Positions 1 through 9,358 of a stretch of DNA of 22,174 nt are shown one piece after another. The position numbers and the translations under genes were made by a program. The stretch comes from F1-60-MAGs163 sp046091165 (GTDB lineage Bacteria; Actinomycetota; Thermoleophilia; Solirubrobacterales; Solirubrobacteraceae), in NCBI GenBank assembly GCA_046091165.1, contig JBJTBE010000001.1, positions 1-22,174 of the forward strand, read 5' to 3'. The notes beneath the pieces were generated by a model. The model was not told the origin of the DNA. It made no database searches and saw only the letters and a program-made list of their open reading frames with translations. Every line of letters begins with the position of its first letter. Positions within the stretch are counted from its first letter, which is position 1.

Positions 1-1159
1 TGAGGCACAGGCGCGGGAGGCGATCGCCCACCTGGCCTCGTTCGAGCGCGGCTCGGCCTCGGAGGGAGAGCACCGGGCAGCTCGCTGGATTGCCTCGCGG
101 CTCGACGCGCTGGGCGCGCCGGCGGTGGTCGAGCGGGAGAGTGCGCACGGCGGCTACTGGTGGCCGCTGGGGCTCCTGACCCTCGTGGCCGGGCTCGCCT
201 CGATCACCCGGAGCCGACTGGCCTGGCTCGTGGCCGGCGGCGCGGCGGCGGCGCTTGTCGCCGACGACGTGAGCGGCGGCCCGAAGCTCCTGCGCCGCCT
301 GCTTACCCGGCGGCCCACCTGGAACGTCGTCGCCGTGGCCGGTGACGCCGACGCCGAGCGCACGGTCGTCGTGGTCGCCCACCACGACGCCGCCCACTGG
401 AGCCTGCTGTTCTCGCCCGCCGTCCCGGAGTTCTTCGGTCGGCGCTTCCCCGGCTCGCTCGAGAAGGCCGACACCACCCCGCCCGTCATGTTCCCGGTCT
501 TCGCCGGTCCGCTGGCCGTCTTCCTGGCCGGGCTCACCGGCAGCGGCCTGCTGAGGCGGCTCGGCTCGGTCCTCTCCCTGGGGGCGGCCGCCGTCTTTGC
601 CGAGATCGGCTCGCGCTCGGTGGTCCCCGGGGGCAACGACAACCTGAGCGGCGTGGCCGCGGTTCTCGGGCTCGCATCGTCGCTGCGGGCCAGGCCGGTC
701 AGCGGGGTGCGGGTCCTGCTGGTCTCCACCGGCTCGGAGGAGTCATTCATGGAAGGCATGCAGGCCTTCGGACGCCGCCACTTCCCGGACCTCCCCCGTG
801 GGTCGACCTCCTTCATCTGCGTGGACACCGTCGGCTCCCCGACCCTGATGGAGCTCGAGGGAGAGGGCATGCTCGTGATGCGCGACTACCCGGCGCAGCT
901 GAAGGATCTGCTCTCCCGCGCCGCACGGGACGAGGGCATCGAACTGGTGCGCGGGCTGCGCTTTCGCAACGCCACCGACGGCCTGATCTCGATGAAGGCC
1001 GGGTACCCGACGGTGATGCTCGGCTCGATTACCGAGTACAAGGCGCCCGCCAACTACCACTGGCCCAGCGACACCGCCGAAAACGTCGACTACGGCACCG
1101 TCGTGGACGCCACCCTCCTCTGCCGGCGCGCCATCGACCTCATCGCCGAGGAGGGCTAG
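1..1159 (+). CDS. M28-family membrane-associated zinc metallopeptidase, 5'-truncated by window edge
   Basis: The reading frame is open from the first base (codons start at position 2) and shows 385 codons, so the true start lies upstream. The M28 aminopeptidase pattern is present. An HHD (HxD) motif lies at 380-388, GGNDNLSG has its metal-bridging Asp at 638-640, a Glu-Glu pair (catalytic base plus zinc ligand) is at 737-742, an Asp ligand in CVDTVG is at 824-826, and the final His ligand in NYHWPSD is at 1058-1060. All expected co-catalytic zinc ligands therefore appear intact. Unusually, hydrophobic stretches encoded around 160-265 and 487-620 look like membrane segments lying before and inside the peptidase fold, which suggests a membrane-embedded or anchored enzyme. 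The substrate is unknown. It converges on the nucleotidyltransferase gene, and both stops share the palindrome CTAG at 1156-1159. Confidence 0.85.
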   Translation, partial: EAQAREAIAHLASFERGSASEGEHRAARWIASRLDALGAPAVVERESAHGGYWWPLGLLTLVAGLASITRSRLAWLVAGGAAAALVADDVSGGPKLLRRLLTRRPTWNVVAVAGDADAERTVVVVAHHDAAHWSLLFSPAVPEFFGRRFPGSLEKADTTPPVMFPVFAGPLAVFLAGLTGSGLLRRLGSVLSLGAAAVFAEIGSRSVVPGGNDNLSGVAAVLGLASSLRARPVSGVRVLLVSTGSEESFMEGMQAFGRRHFPDLPRGSTSFICVDTVGSPTLMELEGEGMLVMRDYPAQLKDLLSRAARDEGIELVRGLRFRNATDGLISMKAGYPTVMLGSITEYKAPANYHWPSDTAENVDYGTVVDATLLCRRAIDLIAEEG

Positions 1160-2565
1160 GTGCCGGAAAGCGCGCTGCGAGCCCAGGCGACCGCCCCGTC
1201 GGGGTCCTGGACCTCCCCGGTGTAGACGGCGCGCTCGACCCCGGCCAGCAGCTCCCCGAGCCGGGGTCCCGGCTCCAGCTCCAGAGCCTGGGCCAGCTCG
1301 TCGCCGGGAAGCGGCGAGCGCGGGCGGCCGTCCCGTCGCCAGTCCAGCGCCGCCCCGAGCATCGGCGTGGCCACCTCCATGTGCGCGGCGATCGCCTCGT
1401 CGGCCTTTCGGCCCCGCGTGGCCAGCCGGTCGGCGATCGACAGGAGCGTTACGTCCACCTCGACGGGGTCACACGCGTCGAGATAATCGAAGCGCATGCC
1501 AGCGTCGACCGGCTGCTGGTGGACGAGGAAGCCGAGGAGCAGGTGGGCCTCGGTGATCGCCGCGACATAGGAGGCGAGCCGGTCGCTGGCCCGCAGGCGG
1601 CCCAGGATCTGCCGGGCCATCAGCGCGCCCTCCCGGTCATGGCCGGGAAAGCCGACCCTGCCCTCGCCGGAGACGGCCCTGGTCCGGGGCTTGGCAATGT
1701 CGTGCAGCAGGGCCGCCCAGCGCAGGGCTTCGCCTCGGGTCAGGCCGTCGGCGAGAGGCTCCTGGAGAACGGCGACGAGCTCGTCGTCCCGGCCACCGGC
1801 CACCGGCCCGGGGTCGGACGCGAGGCCGGCCACCCGTTCGACAACCTCGAGGGTGTGGCCGTGGGCGTCCAGGTGGTGGTAGCGGGTCTGCTCGACCCCA
1901 CGCAGCGCCGACAGCTCGGGCAGCACTACCGGCTCCGCTCCGGTCTCGCCGAGCAGCTCGAGGCCCGTGTGGGGGTCGGTCCCGGTCAGCAGCAACGAGA
2001 GCTCCTGGAATACGCGCTCGGCGGCCACCTCTTCCAGGGCCAGGGCGGCGGCGCGGGCCGCGGAAAGGGTCTGCGGCTCCGCCTCCATCCCCAGCTGGGC
2101 CGCCAGTCGCGCAACCCTCAGCACCCTGAGCGGGTCCGCGGCGAAGGAGGCGGGCGCGGCCATCCGCAGGGTTCCGCTCCCGAGGTCGGCGATGCCTCCC
2201 GTCGGGTCGATGGGCTCGCCGCCGGCAAGGGGCCTGGCGATGGCGTTTACGGTCAGGTCGCGGGCCCGCAGGTCCTCTTCGAGGGTGGCTCCCTGGAGCG
2301 GAATGCAGTCGACCTGCCAGCCGTCTCCGGCCACCCGCCAGCCTCCGAACTGGTCGGAGAGCTGGAAGGCGGCGACGCCCGCCCCCGCTCGCCGGCGCAG
2401 CGCCTCGGCCGCACCGGCGGCATCGCCGGGAAGTGCCAGGTCGATGTCGGTGGCCTCACTGGCGGCAATCCGCCCGAGCAGGTCGTCCCGAACCGCGCCG
2501 CCGACCAGCCACGCCTCCTGGCCGGCGAACTCCTCCTGGGCCAGCGCCAGCGGCGAGGTGGTCAA
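1156..2565 (-). CDS. cca: Class II tRNA nucleotidyltransferase / poly(A) polymerase family protein with HD domain
   Basis: This 469-residue protein has the class II nucleotidyltransferase head. It shows LVGGAVRDDLLG (residues 20-31), the metal-binding DID pair at Asp40/Asp42, RARDLTVNAIA (101-111), DPTGGIADL (121-129) and DPLRVLRVARLAAQLG. An HD-type domain follows, with LLHDIAK around His289/Asp290 and a second His-Asp at 310-311. The family adds CCA, CC or A to tRNA 3' ends, or polyadenylates RNA; which of these applies cannot be settled by eye. The start is TTG at 2565, overlapping the alr stop as TTGA. A strong ribosome-binding sequence, GGAGCAGGAG, lies at 2571-2580 and supports this rare start. 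The stop is shared with the convergent peptidase gene inside CTAG. The gene symbol is by family and CC- or A-adding variants are possible. Confidence 0.88.
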   Translation of the reverse strand: MTTSPLALAQEEFAGQEAWLVGGAVRDDLLGRIAASEATDIDLALPGDAAGAAEALRRRAGAGVAAFQLSDQFGGWRVAGDGWQVDCIPLQGATLEEDLRARDLTVNAIARPLAGGEPIDPTGGIADLGSGTLRMAAPASFAADPLRVLRVARLAAQLGMEAEPQTLSAARAAALALEEVAAERVFQELSLLLTGTDPHTGLELLGETGAEPVVLPELSALRGVEQTRYHHLDAHGHTLEVVERVAGLASDPGPVAGGRDDELVAVLQEPLADGLTRGEALRWAALLHDIAKPRTRAVSGEGRVGFPGHDREGALMARQILGRLRASDRLASYVAAITEAHLLLGFLVHQQPVDAGMRFDYLDACDPVEVDVTLLSIADRLATRGRKADEAIAAHMEVATPMLGAALDWRRDGRPRSPLPGDELAQALELEPGPRLGELLAGVERAVYTGEVQDPDGAVAWARSALSGT

Positions 2566-3677
2566 GCGGTCTCCTGCTCCCCGTCCCGGTGGTACGCACG
2601 GGTTACCCGGGAGGTAAGGGCGCTGGTGACCTCGTAGTTGATGGTGCCCAGTTCGTGGGCCACCTCCTCCGCGGTGATCGCGCCGGCGCCGCCGCCGAGC
2701 AGGAAGACCGGCTCACCGACCTCCACCCCGGTCCCGGGTCCCAGGTCGACGGCCAGGTTGTCCATGCTCACCATTCCCACCACCGGGCGCCGCTGCCCGG
2801 CTACGAGCACCTCCCCACGGTTGCCCAGGGCGCGTCGCCAGCCGTCTCCGTAGCCGATCGGCACCGTCGCGATCACCGTTGGCTGGCTGGCGATGAACGC
2901 CCGGCCGTAGCCAACGCTCTGGCCCGGCTCGCAGCCCTTTACCGCCGCCGCCCACGACCGCAGCTCGAGGGCCGGCTCGAGGCCGCGGGCCGCGGCGTCC
3001 TCACCGAAAGGGTCCATCCCGTAGAGGGCCACGCCGGGCCGCACCATGTCGAAGGCGGCCTCCGGATCCCTGAGCACCGCCGCGCTGTTGGCGGCGTGGA
3101 CGGTCGCGTCCGGGAAGCGCTCGGCCAGGGGTAGCGCCCAGGCCCGGAAGCAGGCCAGCTGCTCACCGAAGAATTCGTCCCCCGCCTGGTCGGCAGTGGC
3201 GAAGTGGGTCATGAGCCCGGCAAGGCGGCTGGTCTGCGAGGAGGCCAGCCGCTCGGCAAGCGCCGTTGCCTCTTCGGCACTGCGGGTGCCGAAGCGCCCC
3301 ATGCCCGAGTCGAGCTTCACGTGGACCGGCGCGCCCCCGAGGGAGTCGACGAGGTCCAGGAATTCCGCCGTCCAGGCGACGAGGTCGGCCCGTGCCTGGA
3401 CGGCCCGTGCGGCCTCTTCGGCGGTCAGGGCGCCCATCACCAGCACCGGGACCTCGAAACCGGCTCCCCTCAGCGCGACGGCCTCGTCGGCCGTGGCGAC
3501 CCCCAGCCACCCTGCCCCCCCGGCCAGCGCCGCATGGGCGGCCTCGAGCATGCCGTGGCCGTAGCCGTTGGCCTTCACGACCGCGCAGAGCGTCGCATCG
3601 CCGGCGGCCTGGGCGATCAGAGCGGTGTTTCGCTCGATGGCCGCTGTGTTGACGGAGGCGAGGGCTCGCTGAGCCAC
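2562..3677 (-). CDS. alr: Alanine racemase
   Basis: This is a PLP-dependent enzyme making D-alanine for peptidoglycan. The 371-residue length matches the family. The PLP lysine is in AVVKANGYGHG (Lys35). The likely catalytic tyrosine of the C-terminal half is Tyr257 in VGYGRAF. IGYGDGW (274-280) and SMDN follow, as in the fold III racemases. The chosen start is GTG at 3677, which gives the expected short N-terminus before the barrel (AQRALASVNTAAIERN). It begins 8 bases after the CBS-protein stop, so co-transcription is likely. The stop overlaps the TTG start of the next gene. In many actinobacteria alr follows nnr directly; here a CBS-pair gene lies between them. Confidence 0.95.
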   Translation of the reverse strand: MAQRALASVNTAAIERNTALIAQAAGDATLCAVVKANGYGHGMLEAAHAALAGGAGWLGVATADEAVALRGAGFEVPVLVMGALTAEEAARAVQARADLVAWTAEFLDLVDSLGGAPVHVKLDSGMGRFGTRSAEEATALAERLASSQTSRLAGLMTHFATADQAGDEFFGEQLACFRAWALPLAERFPDATVHAANSAAVLRDPEAAFDMVRPGVALYGMDPFGEDAAARGLEPALELRSWAAAVKGCEPGQSVGYGRAFIASQPTVIATVPIGYGDGWRRALGNRGEVLVAGQRRPVVGMVSMDNLAVDLGPGTGVEVGEPVFLLGGGAGAITAEEVAHELGTINYEVTSALTSRVTRAYHRDGEQETA

Positions 3678-3685
3678 GGCGCCGC

Positions 3686-4153
3686 CTAACGGTCTTCCAG
3701 CAGCGCCTCGAGGACGTCGACCCGGGTGACCATCCCGACCAGGTGGCCCTCGTCATCGACAACGGGAAGGCGGTTGTGGCGGTGCTCGGAGATCAGGTGG
3801 CCGGCGTCGTGGGCGCTGGCGTCGGCGGTGACCGTGATCGGCTCGTCGGTCATGAGCTCGCCCGCCGTGCCGGCGACGGCCTTGCGTATGCGCTCCTCCC
3901 AGTGCTTGACCGAGCCGAGGTAGATGACGCCCCCCATCACCTGGATGCTCGGCGGCGGGTCGGTGTCCTCGTTCTCGTCGAAGAGCAGCAGGTCGCTCTC
4001 GGTGATGATGCCGAGCAGCAGCCCCTCGTCGTCGACCACGGGCAGGCCGGGAAGCTCGTTCTCGTGCATGAGCTCGACGACCCGCTCGATGCCGTCCTCC
4101 GGGCCGACCGATACCGGGTCGGCATCCATGATCTCGCTGACGCTCGCAGACAT
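3686..4153 (-). CDS. Stand-alone two-CBS-domain protein
   Basis: This 155-residue protein consists almost entirely of two CBS domains. CBS1 spans about residues 7-57 (SEIMDADPVSVGPEDGI through LLGIITESDLLL). CBS2 spans about 99-152 (ELMTDEPITVTADAS through LVGMVTRVDVLEALL). A 40-residue linker contains a charged helix (VKHWEERIRKAV). The ends of both domains keep the G-(I/M)-(I/V)-T-x-x-D pattern that commonly contacts adenosyl ligands. No catalytic domain is attached, so a nucleotide-sensing or regulatory role is inferred from the family only. The start is ATG at 4153. A TACGCT hexamer ends 6 bases upstream, suggesting its own leaderless transcript in addition to read-through from nnr, whose stop is 15 bases away. 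The partner protein is unknown. Confidence 0.88.
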   Translation of the reverse strand: MSASVSEIMDADPVSVGPEDGIERVVELMHENELPGLPVVDDEGLLLGIITESDLLLFDENEDTDPPPSIQVMGGVIYLGSVKHWEERIRKAVAGTAGELMTDEPITVTADASAHDAGHLISEHRHNRLPVVDDEGHLVGMVTRVDVLEALLEDR

Positions 4154-4159
4154 TGCCGC

Positions 4160-4165
4160 AGCGTA
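4160..4165 (-). promoter_or_regulatory. Candidate -10 element for the CBS-protein gene (leaderless)
   Basis: TACGCT on the minus strand fits TAnnnT and ends 6 bases before the ATG at 4153, in the 15-base gap after nnr. No good -35 is visible, so the support is the spacing shared with the other internal starts in this window. Confidence 0.35.
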
Positions 4166-4168
4166 CCG

Positions 4169-5685
<1,517 letters not shown>

Positions 5686-5689
<4 letters not shown>

Positions 5690-6042
5690 GCGGCCACCAC
5701 CGCGGCGCCCGCCATCTCCCGCGCGTGGGTGAGTGAGCAGCTGAGGCTCACGCCGAGCTCGGCGGCCCGGCGGGCCGCCTCGCCGTGGAGCCGGAGAGCC
5801 GGCGACCCGGAAGGGGCACTCACCACCTCGAAGTCGAGCGGCCGGAAGACCGGCAGGTCCAGGGCCTTGCTCGCCGCCTCCTTGGCACAGAATCGCGCCG
5901 CCAGGTTGCGGGCCGGGCGGGCCAGCCCGGCTGCCCGCTCGAGCTCGCCTGCGGTGAACAGCCGCCCGGCCAGCCCGGGGCGGCGCTCCAGGGCGCGCTC
6001 GAGGCGCCCGATCTCCAGCAGGTCCATGCCAACTCTCGTCAC
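5686..6042 (-). CDS. acpS: Holo-[acyl-carrier-protein] synthase
   Basis: This enzyme transfers 4'-phosphopantetheine from CoA to the acyl carrier protein Ser. The 118 residues fit the short AcpS type. The magnesium-binding motif is GMDLLEI (Asp7), the second metal/CoA motif is RFCAKEAASKAL (50-61, Glu55), and the C-terminal strand is SLTHAREMAGAAVVA. The GTG start at 6042 is preferred over the ATG at 6027, because the later start would delete the VG of the conserved VGMDL strand. A TAGATT hexamer ends exactly 6 bases before the GTG, suggesting a leaderless transcript. The gene is followed without a gap by nnr. Confidence 0.92.
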
Positions 6043-6048
6043 GGGCTG

Positions 6049-6054
6049 AATCTA
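6049..6054 (-). promoter_or_regulatory. Candidate -10 element for acpS-nnr (leaderless)
   Basis: TAGATT on the minus strand fits TAnnnT and is followed by 6 bases and then the GTG of acpS. No convincing -35 hexamer is seen 16-18 bases upstream. It lies in the 47-base gap after glmS, next to a C-run/G-run inverted repeat (6055-6060 against 6076-6081) that might act as a weak terminator. Confidence 0.45.
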
Positions 6055-6089
6055 CCCCCGCCGCCAGCCGGGGAACGGGGGGAAAGTTG

Positions 6090-7952
6090 CTATTCGACCG
6101 TGACCGTCTTGGCGAGGTTGCGCGGCTGGTCCACGTTCAGCCCGCGCAGCCGGGCGATCCGGTAGGCCAGAAGCTGGAGCGGGATGACCGCCAGCAGCGG
6201 CTGGAGGATCCAGTCGGTGCGCGGGATGGCGATCACCGAGTCGGCCTGCTCGGCGATCATCTCGTTGCCCTCCGTCGAGACGGCAATCAGGTGCGCCCCG
6301 CGCGCCCTGACCTCCTGCATGTTGGAGAGGACCTTCTCGAGGACCGGGGAGTCGGTGGCCACGGTCACCACCGGGGTCGCCTCGCTGAGCAGGGCGATCG
6401 GCCCATGCTTCATCTCGCCGGCCGAGTAGGCGTCGGTGGAGATGTAGGAGACCTCCTTGAGCTTGAGCGCGCCCTCGTGGGCCACCGCAACCCCGGCGTG
6501 CCGCCCGAGGTAGAGGAAGAATTCGGCCTGCCAGAGCTCTGCGGCGATCTGCTCGATCGGCCCGTCGACGCTCTCCAGGAGCTGCGTGATGAGGCTCGGG
6601 ACCTGCTTGAGCTGGCGCACCAGCCCGGCACGCTGCCCGGCGTCCAGCGTTCCGTTCAGCTCGGCGAGCCTCAGGGCCAGGAGGTACATGACCGCCACCT
6701 GGCAGACGAAGGTCTTGGTCGCGGCCACGGAGACCTCGAGCCCGGCACGGGTGTAGAGGACGCCGTCGGCGTCACGGGTGGCCTGGGACCCCATGATGTT
6801 GGTGATGGCCAGGACGGTCGCGCCGCGCTCGCGCGCGAGCCGCATGGCGGCCAGGGTGTCGGCCGTCTCGCCGGACTGCGTGATCCCGATGACCAGGTCC
6901 CCGGGCCCGACGATCGGGTTGCGGTACCGGTACTCGGAAGCGATCTCGACGTCCACGGGAACGCGGGCGAGCTCCTCGATCACGTAGCGCCCGATGAGGC
7001 CGGCGTGGTAGGAGGTCCCGCAGGCCACCACGACGACCCGACGGGCCTCACGGAGCTGCTCGTCGGTCAGCGCTCCCTCGTCGCTGAGGTCCACCCCGTC
7101 CTCGCGCACGGTGCGGTCGGCGATCGTTTCGGCCACGGCGTCGGCCTGGTCGTGGATCTCCTTGAGCATGAAGGTCTCGTAGCCGCCCTTCTCGGCGGTC
7201 TCCTCGTCCCAGTCGACGGTTGTGACCTCCCGCTCGACCGCGTTCCCGGCCGCATCGCTGAACCGCGTGCCGTCGGCCTGCACCTCGACGATCTCCCCGT
7301 CCTCGACGTACTGGACCTTCCGCGTCTCGGAAAGGAAGGCCGGGACGGCAGAGGCCAGGAATTTCTCCCCCTCCCCCACGCCGACGATCAGGGGGCACTC
7401 CATCCGTGCGCCGACCAGCAGCCCGGGAGCCTCGGTGCTCATGGCCACGAAGGCAAAGTGGCCTTCCAGCCGGGAAAAGGCGGAGCGCACGGCGGCGGCG
7501 AGGTCGCCGTCGAGCCGGGAGGCAACGAGGTGGGCGATCACCTCGGCATCGGTCTCCGAGGTGAAGACCGCGCCGCCGGAGGTCAGCTCCTCGCGCAGCT
7601 CGAGGTAGTTCTCGACGATCCCGTTGACCACGACGTGAACGTGGTCGGAGGTATCGAAGTGGGGGTGGGCGTTCTCCTCGTTCACGCGGCCGTGGGTCGC
7701 CCAGCGGGTGTGGCCGATCCCGATCGTGGCCTCGCGGGCGAGGGTGGCCACTGCGCCATCGGCACCGGCCCGCGCCTTGACCGCCTCCTGGAGGTGCTCC
7801 AGGTTTCCCACGGCCCGGACGGCCTCGATCTGCCCGTCGGCCATCACCGAGATCCCGGCCGAGTCGTAGCCGCGGTACTCGAGGCGGGCCAGCCCGGCGA
7901 GCAGGATCGCTTCGGCCGAACGGTCGCCTACGTATCCGACGATGCCGCACAT
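6090..7952 (-). CDS. glmS: Glutamine-fructose-6-phosphate aminotransferase (isomerizing)
   Basis: This enzyme makes glucosamine-6-phosphate from fructose-6-phosphate and glutamine, the first committed step to UDP-GlcNAc. The 620-residue length is typical. The N-terminal class II glutaminase domain starts MCGIVGYVG with nucleophile Cys2 exposed after Met removal, followed by RLEYRGYDSAGI and GHTRWATHG. Two SIS sugar-isomerase domains follow, with ACGTSYHAG, TQSGETADT and EMKHGPIALL. The extreme C-terminus NLAKTVTVE carries the conserved Lys (615). The start is ATG at 7952, 52 bases after the glmM stop. That gap is too short for a glmS ribozyme and I see none. TAGGCT at 7962-7967 could be a weak -10, but co-transcription with glmM is equally likely. 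Confidence 0.97.
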   Translation of the reverse strand: MCGIVGYVGDRSAEAILLAGLARLEYRGYDSAGISVMADGQIEAVRAVGNLEHLQEAVKARAGADGAVATLAREATIGIGHTRWATHGRVNEENAHPHFDTSDHVHVVVNGIVENYLELREELTSGGAVFTSETDAEVIAHLVASRLDGDLAAAVRSAFSRLEGHFAFVAMSTEAPGLLVGARMECPLIVGVGEGEKFLASAVPAFLSETRKVQYVEDGEIVEVQADGTRFSDAAGNAVEREVTTVDWDEETAEKGGYETFMLKEIHDQADAVAETIADRTVREDGVDLSDEGALTDEQLREARRVVVVACGTSYHAGLIGRYVIEELARVPVDVEIASEYRYRNPIVGPGDLVIGITQSGETADTLAAMRLARERGATVLAITNIMGSQATRDADGVLYTRAGLEVSVAATKTFVCQVAVMYLLALRLAELNGTLDAGQRAGLVRQLKQVPSLITQLLESVDGPIEQIAAELWQAEFFLYLGRHAGVAVAHEGALKLKEVSYISTDAYSAGEMKHGPIALLSEATPVVTVATDSPVLEKVLSNMQEVRARGAHLIAVSTEGNEMIAEQADSVIAIPRTDWILQPLLAVIPLQLLAYRIARLRGLNVDQPRNLAKTVTVE

Positions 7953-7961
7953 TGGCCCCGG

Positions 7962-7967
7962 AGCCTA
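7962..7967 (-). promoter_or_regulatory. Possible -10 element upstream of glmS
   Basis: TAGGCT (TAnnnT) on the minus strand lies 9 bases before the glmS ATG inside the 52-base glmM-glmS gap. No -35 match is seen, so this is weak. Confidence 0.22.
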
Positions 7968-8004
7968 GCTACCGCGAGGGATGGTCCCGGCGGGTCGGGG
8001 GCAG

Positions 8005-9309
8005 CTAGGAGGCAGACTCCACGACGGCCACCAGCCGGCCGCAGACGGCCTCGCACTCGCCCTCGTCGGGCGCCTCGACCATCACCCTCACGAGCTCCTC
8101 GGTGCCGCTGGGGCGCACCAGGACGCGCCCCCGGCCCTCCAGGCCCTCCTCCTCGGAGGCTGCAGCCTCCTCGACGGCAGCCATCGCTGCCGCCTTGTCG
8201 GCGACGGCGACGTTCACGAGCTTCTGCGGGAGCCGGGTCATCGCCGAGCGGTCGGCGAGGTCTGCGCCCGCCAGCGCCTCGAGGGTGAGGAGTGCGCTGG
8301 CTATGCCGTCGCCGGAGGGGACAAACCCGGTGTCGATGATGTGGCCCGACTGCTCACCGCCCAGGCTCCAGCCGCGCTCGAGCAGCTCGGCCAGGACGTA
8401 GCGGTCGCCGACGTCGGTGACCGCTACCTCGATTCCCGCCTCGCGCATCGCCGTGTGGAAGCCGTAGTTGGTCATCACGGTGACGGCGACGCCACCCCCG
8501 AGCCGCTCCTCGCGGCGAAGGTGGAGAGCTGCGAGGGCGATCAGCTCGTCTCCGTCGACGACCGTCCCCGTCCGGTCTGCGGCCAGCACGCGGTCGGCGT
8601 CGCCGTCGAAGGCAAAGCCGAGGTCGAAGCCACCCCCGGCCACCGCGGCAGCGAGCGAACCGACGTGGGTCGAGCCGACCCCGTCGTTGATATTGCGTCC
8701 GTCGGGCTCGGTTCCCAGCGTCGAGACCTCGGCCCCCAGCCTGCGGAATATCTCCGGAGCCACCCGGTAGGAGGCCCCGTTGGCGCAGTCCAGGAGGACC
8801 TTCAGCGCGGAGAGGTCCAGGTCCGCGAAACGCTCCTCCAGGGAGCGCAGGTAGTCCTCCGCCGTCCCGTGCAGCTCGCGGATGCGTCCCGGCGCCTGCG
8901 GAGGGGGGGCCGGCGCCTCGAGGCGGCCCTCTATCTCTTCCTCGACCTCGTCGGAGAGCTTCAGCGAGTCGCTCCCGAAGAACTTGATTCCGTTGTCGCG
9001 GTAGGGGTTGTGGGACGCGGAGACGACCACCCCGAGATCCAGCCCGTATCGCGAAATAAGCAGCGGGGCGGCAGGTGTCGGGAGAACCCCGCCAAGCAGG
9101 ACCTCTCCCCCGGCGGCCGCGACCCCGGCGGCCAGCGCAGCCTCGAGCATCTCGCCCGACTCGCGGGTGTCGCGGATGATCAGCACGCGGCAGCCTTCGC
9201 CCCCCGCCTGCTCGGTGGCGGCACGCCCCAGCGCCAGGGCCAGCTCGGCGGTGAGCTTCTCGCCGGCAACCCCCCTCACGCCGTCGGTGCCGAACAGCCT
9301 TCGGGCCAT
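8005..9309 (-). CDS. glmM: Phosphoglucosamine mutase
   Basis: This enzyme converts glucosamine-6-phosphate to glucosamine-1-phosphate, directly after GlmS in the pathway. The 434 residues carry the alpha-D-phosphohexomutase domains. The N-terminus is RRLFGTDGVRG. The phosphoserine loop VVSASHNPYRDNGIKFF has its catalytic Ser at 99. The magnesium loop is AFDGDADRV, the sugar-binding motif is GGEQSGHII, and the C-terminal phosphate site is RPSGTEELVRVMVEA. The start is ATG at 9309. A G-rich stretch just upstream (minus-strand sense AAGGGCCGGGGGC) could serve for ribosome binding. It lies 49 bases downstream of rpsI, the usual actinobacterial order, and is probably in the ribosomal-protein transcript. 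Confidence 0.97.
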   Translation of the reverse strand: MARRLFGTDGVRGVAGEKLTAELALALGRAATEQAGGEGCRVLIIRDTRESGEMLEAALAAGVAAAGGEVLLGGVLPTPAAPLLISRYGLDLGVVVSASHNPYRDNGIKFFGSDSLKLSDEVEEEIEGRLEAPAPPPQAPGRIRELHGTAEDYLRSLEERFADLDLSALKVLLDCANGASYRVAPEIFRRLGAEVSTLGTEPDGRNINDGVGSTHVGSLAAAVAGGGFDLGFAFDGDADRVLAADRTGTVVDGDELIALAALHLRREERLGGGVAVTVMTNYGFHTAMREAGIEVAVTDVGDRYVLAELLERGWSLGGEQSGHIIDTGFVPSGDGIASALLTLEALAGADLADRSAMTRLPQKLVNVAVADKAAAMAAVEEAAASEEEGLEGRGRVLVRPSGTEELVRVMVEAPDEGECEAVCGRLVAVVESAS

Positions 9310-9358
9310 CAGCCCCCGGCCCTTCCCACCGTCACGCGACCTGCGCGCGGCACAGGGC

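Noticed and set aside
6055..6081. C-run/G-run inverted repeat as a terminator between glmS and acpS
   Set aside because: The stems are 5-6 bp with competing pairings and no U-run, too weak to call in such GC-rich sequence.
7953..8004. Possible glmS ribozyme upstream of glmS
   Set aside because: The gap is only 52 bases and shows no ribozyme core. Such ribozymes are much larger and typical of Firmicutes.
6087..8288. A 733-codon open frame on the plus strand opposite glmS and the end of glmM
   Set aside because: It is the antisense shadow of two unmistakable genes, caused by strong third-position GC bias. Its translation is low-complexity and matches no family.
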